This document shows positions 57,755-64,000 of a DNA stretch of 64,000 nucleotides, one piece after another; position 1 is the stretch's first letter, and every line of letters starts with the position of its first letter. Origin of the DNA: Ephemerocybe angulata. Its lineage: Eukaryota; Basidiomycota; Agaricomycetes; Agaricales; Psathyrellaceae. The notes below the pieces were generated by a model. That model worked only from the letters and a program-made list of their open reading frames with translations, did not search any database and had not been told where the DNA came from. The position numbers and the translations under genes are program-made. The stretch covers positions 1,240,001 through 1,304,000 of the forward strand of contig JAACJK010000057.1 in NCBI GenBank assembly GCA_013368325.1. Direction: 5' to 3'.

Positions 57755-59096
57755 CTAGCTTGAACGAAGCGTAGGGTGTAGGACAGGGGGATGGTACTTG
57801 ACTTTCTCGAATATCCGGTAGAGGCTTATCACGAGGTTCGTGCAATACGCCACCAAGCCCACGCCAACAAGACAAATCAGAGCCAGTTGTGAATCGCAGA
57901 TACGCCTGCCAGCCGGACCTTCGAGGTAAGGAAGATTGAAATCGGGCCTGTGCAACTCGTTGTACCACGATGTGCTCGACGGCGCCGCGCATGGGACAAG
58001 TGAAGTGAAGAAGTTGTCGAAGCAGAGGGAAAGGGATGCCGACCAGGCGCAGATGAAGAGGACTTCAGACAGCGTGTGGGCGAGTTTGGCCGATGTTCGC
58101 CAAAGACCCAGCGGACGGCCGAAATATTCCAACTGTTGACAAATGACAATGTTCAGTTTTACCAAGGCTGTACACAAGGCGGGGAAAGAACATACGTAAA
58201 TGGCCATCATTACATGGACAAGCGTTAGTGGAGCAAAAATAATGACGACGGTGCTAGAATAGCTGTGATCAGCGAGACATTGTGCAAAGGCAAAGGAGTG
58301 GCTTACGGAGAGCTACCGACTGCGCCCATAGTATGTGTCTTGAGTTCCAGTTGACGAATGTGAATCGCCATGCCTAGTGCTGCAGTGGTAAAGGAGATAT
58401 TGATGAATCGGAAGAGCTGCGCAGAATGTTAAGGGAACGTCAAGTGTCAGGCTGGACTTCGTTACACACCAGTGGAACGTAGTTGTTCGTGAGAATGAAC
58501 GACCTGATTCTCTTCCTCCTCGCAGCCCAACCAGTGAGCCCATCCCGAACGGTGGATCGGTCGTCCCCGTCAGAATCCGACTCATGTGAATACTGAGGGT
58601 GAGGACCTTGTGCGGCGAGTCTTGCGGACCAGGGCATATCCCATCCTGGCGTTGAAGCATGAGCTGCTGTTGAGGGTAGAGGTAGATTGGATGTTGGTGA
58701 AGGGTATTGATCTCCTTTCTCCGCGTCCTTCTCCCTGCGGACTGAGGGTGTTGACACGGTTTCCTTGAGGCTGGTAGAGGCTTGGAGCCATGATATCGAC
58801 TTCTCTCTGAAGCCCTTGCGTTCTGGTCGTACTGGCCTTTGTGAGGATGGGCTATTGCTGCGCAGGTCAGAGTACTGTTCGCGCATCCGCGGCAGCGTGA
58901 ATGTCCACCACCGCGAAGCACCCTCTGGGTCTGTTTGGAATGACACAGAGTCTGAGGTTTGAGGGGGTTGGAATTGGTGGTCATGGTGCGAAACCGACGC
59001 CAGAACGTCTTCTGTGGGAGATGGGGGCTCGTCTCGTGCCCATGCTGTCGCGGGTGGGTGAGTTGGGGCCGATCTGGGTCGAGATTGGAGACTCAC
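57755..59096 (-). CDS. Four-helix fungal membrane protein, possibly SRF1-like
   Basis: N-terminal half (about 225 residues) is disordered and Ser/Pro/Arg-rich. After 'RKRIRSFILTNNYVPL' short exons give a compact membrane domain: 'LFRFINISFTTAALGMAIHI', 'GAVGSSPSTVVIIFAPLTLV', 'HVMMAIYLEYFGRPLGLWRT', 'LAHTLSEVLFICAWSASLSL', 'CFDNFFTSLVPC' and 'LALICLVGVGLVAYCTNLVI'. The 'EYFGRPLGLW' and 'WSASLSLCFDNFFTS' blocks are widely conserved in fungi; I associate this pattern tentatively with the yeast Srf1 (phospholipase D regulator) group. Four transmembrane segments, both ends probably cytosolic. Stop at 57755-57757. Divergent from the NIP30-like gene. Confidence 0.72.
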
Positions 59097-59310
59097 GCGG
59101 CACAGTAACGACCTTTGCTAGGGGTGGTGGGGGTCTGCGGGACGCTCTGGAGGGATTATTGTGGTGGAGACTCGACGTGGAGGGGAATGAGGGAGGGCGG
59201 TTTCGCTCGGCGCCGGACATTTCAGAGGTACATGACAAGCGGAGGACAAGGTTTGTTGCATTCCAATTCCGGCCAAATTCGCTTTTCGGCTTTCTTTCCC
59301 ATCTCCCATT

Positions 59311-60177
59311 ATGGCCCAAGACGAATCCCTTATTCCCTCCCTCTCCGACGGTGTCGTTGGCTCCAGATTCGTCACCCAGGATGAAATAGACTCTGCAAGG
59401 GAAAGACGCGATGAGCAATGGAAAGCTGCCTATGCCAGGTCCGTGCAGTCCACCGCCTTTGTCTTCCATCCCGACCCTATTCTTCTTGCAGGCTTGGCCA
59501 GGAACCGCCCCCGCAACAACAAGAAGAAGGTGTTTACGACGGCCGCAGCTTGGCTGAAGTATGTATGGCCTACACGCACCACAGACACCGCGATATTAAC
59601 TTTCTCTATCGGTCCTCGCACCTCTGCCTAGAAACTCGCAGCCAACAGAGTGCGTTCACTTTCTGACTTGGCGCAGCACCATTCTCACTCTTCCACCTCT
59701 AGGTCGCCAAACAAGAAGAATGGGAGGAGAAGAACAAGCTAGCGAATCAATTCCGTGCTCTTGAGGAAGATGAAATCATGTTTCTCGACTCAATCAGGGA
59801 GAAGCAGGAGGAGGAAGAGAGAATTCGCAGAGAAATGGACGGCGTGGAGATCAAGGGCTTCCGAGAGTGTGTCGCGCAGTACTCTTCTTGCTCCCCAGCC
59901 TTATCTAACGCCATGTCATAGAGCTGTTGCGGCCCGTGCAAGCACCACCAACTCAGCACCCCCCGTCATTTCTCCTCCAACTGCGCCTGCTCCGAAGGCT
60001 GCCCCCAAATCCGCTGCAAGCAAGAAAGACGGGAAGAAAACTCTCAAAGGCGTTGTTGTCAAAAAGAAGGCCAAACCAGCGGTCAAGGCGGCAGCCCCGC
60101 ATAAGGCGCCTCCACCAGAGAAACACGTTGACGAGGATCTACCAGATCCCAAGAGAAGGAAAGTATCAACACCATGA
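59311..60177 (+). CDS. NIP30/FAM192A (PSME3-interacting) family nuclear protein
   Basis: Small charged protein of the NIP30 N-terminal-domain family; the human member FAM192A binds proteasome activator PA28gamma. Start MAQDESLIPSLSDGVVGSRF at 59311. Splicing gives 'VTQDEIDSARERRDEQWKAA', 'YARLGQEPPPQQQEEGVYDG', 'RSLAEKLAANR' and 'VAKQEEWEEKNKLANQFRAL', then 'EEDEIMFLDSIREKQEEEER', matching the family core [Y-D-x-R-S-L ... K-Q-x-E-[FW]-E-E ... N-Q-F-R-x-L-[DE]-E-D-E]. The C-terminal third is Ala/Pro/Lys-rich and basic ('KKTLKGVVVKKKAKPAVKAA'), a likely nuclear localisation signal. Exons: 59311-59438, then about 59493-59558, 59634-59651, 59702-59869 and 59922-60177. Stop 60175-60177, 43 bp from the convergent ESS2 stop. 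Confidence 0.85.
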
Positions 60178-60220
60178 AGCCCTTCATAATTGTATTTCTA
60201 GTACTATATACACTCCTCAT

Positions 60221-61930
60221 TTACCGCCGACTTGGTGTTGGGGTCCACCGCATCTGATTAACGTCCCTTTCCTTTCCCTTCGACGTGCTTTCCCAAGCTG
60301 CATTCCGCTCCATCGCCTCCGCTCTCCTGGCTGCAGCCGTCCCCAACGTACTCCTTTCCAGCAACCGTCTTGCAGCTGGTGTCAAGTTACCCGGCGCGTC
60401 TGCTCTCCGAGGAGTCCATGTTGGAGGGGCCATATCATTTTTTCGCTTCGTTGTGCTGCCCGATGGCACTCCAGAAGTCCGACCAATAATCCCCGGCGTC
60501 TTCAGCCCCATCATCTCTGCCTTGACTCGTAAACTCTTCGAAGCCTTGTTGGATAATCTGTGGCTGAGGGTTTCGCGCTTGCTCATCTGCGCAATCCTGA
60601 AAGGAGATTCGGTGGTGACAGGGTCGTCAGATTGGATGATGCGAGGCGTCGCATTGAGTGTGCCCCAAGTCATAAGTTGTTGTACCGCCTTTGGGCCCAG
60701 CTCTGCAGGCGTAGGCGAGGGCAGGGTAGGTACGAGATTGAATGCGTTGTCTCTGGGAGATTTGGGGCGGTCTATCGAATGTAAGCGGACTATGTACTTC
60801 GGTGGCAAAGGAAAACCTACATGGTGTCCCTTCAATGGCTGCATCTATCCGACTTCGGGTCGGACTTGGAGGCGCAGATGTCGAACGAGAAGCTGCGCTA
60901 GGTTGGTCCTGTTCAGGTAGCCGTGTATTGTCGTACTTGATGACTTTGGGATGTTTCTCTGGCTCCTTCTGCGATGTTGTCTGGTGATATGGAGAGACGT
61001 CTGCGTCTGGTGAGAACATCAAGGAATTCCGGGCCTGTGGAAAGATCAGCTTCAGACAGGAAGGTGATATGGAGCACATACCTTGAACTTCCAGCCCTCC
61101 ACGCCTGCCGATCGAGTGTCCTTTCTCGCTGCCATAACGTCCATCTCAGAGTTATCTTCTATGACCATTAGGGCCATTTCGTCGTCACCCTCTGGTTCAT
61201 CGACCTTTCTCTTCTTGCCTTTCGCCTTGGCGCTTTCTTCCGTATCCTCTTCCTCTTTCTCCTCCGTGCTCCCATCCATAAGAAGCCCTCTCGGAATAGG
61301 TGCTTCGATCCTAAACTTCTGCCTCACTCCCGTTTGTGGCGCCGGCTCTATCAACATCTTCTCTCGACCCTCCACCATCCTGTCCCGCTGTGCCTCCACC
61401 CTCTTCTGTGCGTCCCATGCCCACCCATACCTCTCCTTCCGTTGTTGATTCTCTGCGTCCAGAATCTGAGTGAAGCTAGAATTATCCTCCGACGTGTACC
61501 GTGCTTGAAAAGCGTCCAGGCTGAGATTGGTATCGAATTTTGGCTTCTTGTGTGGGTACTCATTTGAACCGTTTCCTCGCGGCGTGCGCAAGGGTGTGTC
61601 AGAAGGACCGGAAGTCCAAGGTGTTCGAAGCGGTGTGTCGTCATCGTATCGTTGCCTTCCTCTCGAGGATGAGGCCACGGGTGTATCATGTAAGTCTTGA
61701 AGTCGGCGGACGCTAGCTTGGATGAGCCATGGGTCCTTAGAGTTGACAGCATCCAGGTAGTCGTTGGTAGCATCCAAGTGTACGAGCGAGGGAAAGAAGT
61801 CGCGAGCAATGATCTGAGAGAGCGCTGCAGTGTACTCGTCTTCGTCCAAGACGTACTGCCGATTAAGGGAGCGCTGTGGTTCTTGCGGGGGTTTTGGAGT
61901 GGCTTCAACGTCAGACATTTTCAAAGCCAA
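60221..61930 (-). CDS. ESS2/DGCR14 (Bis1) splicing-associated protein
   Basis: Nuclear protein of the Ess2 family, associated with the spliceosomal C complex. From the start MALKMSDVEATPKPPQEPQR (or the internal Met at MSDVE) the conserved N-terminus 'QYVLDEDEYTAALSQIIARD', 'FFPSLVHLDATNDYLDAVNS' follows. Then come 'SLDAFQARYTSEDNSSFTQI', 'ENQQRKERYGWAWDAQK' and an acidic region. After an intron near 61075 the frame continues 'ARNSLMFSPDADVSPYHQTT', and a further intron near 60850 leads to the C-terminal domain: 'DNAFNLVPTLPSPTPAELGP', 'LMTWGTLNATPRII', 'PFRIAQMSKRETLSHRLSNK', all family hallmarks. It ends 'NQMRWTPTPSRR'. Human DGCR14 lies in the DiGeorge region. Confidence 0.9.
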
Positions 61931-62180
61931 GAGGGTGGTTGGTGACAGTGTTCAGGAACGAATGTGGTGGTCACCTCTGAAGCCGTCGGCTCCGCGTCCA
62001 ATGACCCATCGAGAGTGATGGGACACACACAGCCACTGCTTCTCAGGCTTGCACATATAAGCGCCCACAAAAGGAGCATTCGTCACTTAAATTCGTCATT
62101 TATCTCGTTGAAGTCGTGCGATAAGTAGGTAATGAGACATAAAGGTGCGTATATGCGTCGTAAGGTACTGGAAATGTTCA

Positions 62181-64000
62181 TTAAATTTCATTCTCTTGAA
62201 TCAAGCGGACTGCCTCTGGAGACCGAGGAGTGATCACGCAAGGGAACGAGCCTGGATGGCTGTAAAACACGACGGTTAAAAAGAGTTTTAGATAGACGAA
62301 TAGCAGGACACACCTTCCGAGGAAAGGGGTGTAATCGGGGTTAGGATCAATCTCTTGACCAGCTTCGTTTACAGCCCTTGTCACCTGGAAAGTCGCCAGG
62401 ACGCTCGTGACCATGAGGAAGATGAAATCGTGTGCAATATATTTGCCCGGACACGCCCTGAAAATAAAGACCTTCAGACAGAGCAAAGCTAGCTCGTAGA
62501 CGGTAAGCTCACCTCCTACCCGCCCCAAAGATTGCCGCATCAGGGATGCTATTCACGCCCCGAGGTCCTGCCCTCTCCCTTGCGTTCTTGTCCCGCACAT
62601 GCGTTTCATTCGCCAGTATCCTGTTCAAGAACCTGTCGATCTTGAAGGTATTAGGCTCTGGGTATGCAACCGGGTCATGAAGCATGCGCCATAGATTGGG
62701 GATAACGGTGGTGCCTTCAGGAATGGTGTAACCACCGTATGTGTCCATTTCGCTCGCATAGTGAGGAAGTCCGATTGGAGTGACGGGGTTCCACCTCAAG
62801 AGTTCGTATACCATACTTTGCTGCAATGATGTAAGCAAGCTATAGAGCATATCCGTGAAAACCCGTATACGTACGATGAGAGGAAGTCGTCCCCTATCTT
62901 CTATAGTGGGTAATCGACCACCGAGAACGCGATCCACTTCTTCTTGCGCGCGTTGTTGAACGGCCGGGAATTTCGTGAGAACGAGGAAGAACGACGAGAG
63001 GATTGAAACCACAGTCTCAGCGCCAGCTAAAACCAACGTAAGCCATAAGTCCTGGGGTAGTATGAGACATCCCAAGATACCTGTGAAGGCGGTTGCCGCG
63101 GTATTCTTGATAACTTCTTCGTCGACGTTCATATTATGGTTTTTGTCGCCGTTCATGAGGGCTTCCAGCTCGGTCGTGACCATGCAGATAGCCTCCTGCC
63201 CAGATATCTAGCAGAGAGAAAGTCTGTTAGTTGCCAGGCGCAGGTAGGCTGAATTTCATACGCACAAGATCGGCCTTGGCTTGAGCAAAGGGCTCGTTCA
63301 AAAGTTGCCTTGCTTTCTTCCGCGATTCTAACGCTTCTCGCTTCCATCCTGCGCCAGGCATCCATGATGGAACAAACCTCAGCCAGGGAATGTAGTCCAC
63401 TTTGAATGTGCCAAAGGGACCAGCTTTCGTGATAGCGGCAGTGACCTGTGCTGCGAGCTCGACATACTTGTCTCCATCCGTGGCAACGTCGTGTCCGTAA
63501 AGCATACGCAACACAACAGCTGCTGACGATCTACAACACGTGTAAGCGGTCAACTTTCTCCAAATACTGATAGAGGGTAGCGCTCACCGGTGGATTAGCG
63601 TCCTAAAGGACTCTGGTTCCTTAAGGAGATCGTGGAGGAAGGCATTGACCTGGATGAGTTGCGCGCCGTTATATTTGCTGTGCTCCAGGCGTTTGAAGTA
63701 CTTGTGGAATAGATATCGATGCCTCTAAAACGTTGGTCAGCCAATACACCCCTAAAGCATCAAGCCACTTCGTGTACCTTAAATTTCTCCCCCAATGTCA
63801 TAGTCGTGATCATGAAGTCAAACCCAAGGCTGTCGCCGGAGTGGTTAGCGGCTGGATAAAGAGCTGGTCAAATAGGCACTCACACATCCACAACCATTGT
63901 CCGCACCGGACGAGAGGCATACTTCTCACCACGTTTCTCGAAGAGTTCTATGAAGGCCTCGTATGAATTCAAGACCAACACCTTATTGCCGAGGTGACTA
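62181..64000 (-). CDS. Cytochrome P450 monooxygenase, 5' end beyond the window
   Basis: Haem-thiolate monooxygenase. Only the 3' part is present: the first codons lie beyond 64000. Spliced fragments include 'FIELFEKRGEKYASRPVRTM', 'VLRMLYGHDVATDGDKYVEL', 'GPFGTFKVDYIPWLRFVPSW', the I-helix AGAET (in 'AFT' + 'AGAETVVSILSSF', split by an intron near 63025-63080), the K-helix ExxR ('MVYELLRWNPVTPIGLPHY'), the PERF-like region ('FKIDRFLNRI') and the haem loop 'AAIFGAGRR' + 'ACPGKYIAHDFIFL', F-x-x-G-x-R-x-C-x-G with the Cys thiolate, split by an intron near 62460-62510. The overall order matches the agaricomycete CYP5144/CYP5150-type enzymes; substrate cannot be inferred. Stop after 'EAVRLIQENEI'. 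Confidence 0.92.

Overview
The window reads as nuclear DNA of a basidiomycete fungus, most likely an agaricomycete. Genes are tightly packed on both strands and cut by many 50-65 nt introns with GT...AG ends. Fungus-typical families are present: two Zn2Cys6 regulators, a HapX-type iron regulator, Sls1, Slx9, a cellular RNA-dependent RNA polymerase and a GPI-anchored glycoprotein of the basidiomycete 'macrophage-activating glycoprotein' type. No bacterial operon, rRNA, tRNA, CRISPR array or viral gene was recognised. All functions come from reading motifs by eye; no database search was run.

Layout. 0-5 kb: an Ngl2-like CCR4-family nuclease (+) converging on a DH-PH Rho guanine-nucleotide exchange factor (-). 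6-17 kb: two related Zn2Cys6 transcription factors (6161-9023 and 14242-17338, both -) flank three unrelated genes, a seven-exon YjbQ/UPF0047 gene, the CPSF30/Yth1 3'-end-processing factor and prephenate dehydratase. 17-26 kb, all minus: a large single-pass membrane protein of unknown function, a Rac GTPase, a C2H2-like protein and a small DUF423 membrane protein. 26-31 kb: a TA-flanked MITE, the GPI-anchored glycoprotein (+) and a mitochondrial-type metallo-beta-lactamase-fold enzyme (-). 31-42 kb: SPB1 (+), SLS1 (-), eIF3b (+) and HapX (+). 42-49 kb: a PPR protein (-), an XRCC2-like recombinase paralogue (-) and a coiled-coil protein (+). 49-57 kb, all minus: the RdRP, SLX9 and an SLC35F-type transporter. 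57-64 kb: a four-helix membrane protein (-), a NIP30/FAM192A homologue (+), ESS2/DGCR14 (-) and a cytochrome P450 (-) cut by the window end.

Most genes are housekeeping (rRNA methylation, ribosome assembly, translation initiation, mRNA 3'-end formation, splicing, mitochondrial expression, phenylalanine synthesis) and are not arranged as a pathway. The most distinctive signals are structural. The zinc finger of the second regulator is split over consecutive exons of 12, 18 and 5 nt. The YjbQ gene is fragmented enough to leave no long ORF, and the SLX9 start codon is an exon of its own. A perfect inverted GATA motif of the siderophore-repressor type lies just upstream of HapX. No clearly novel multi-gene system was found.
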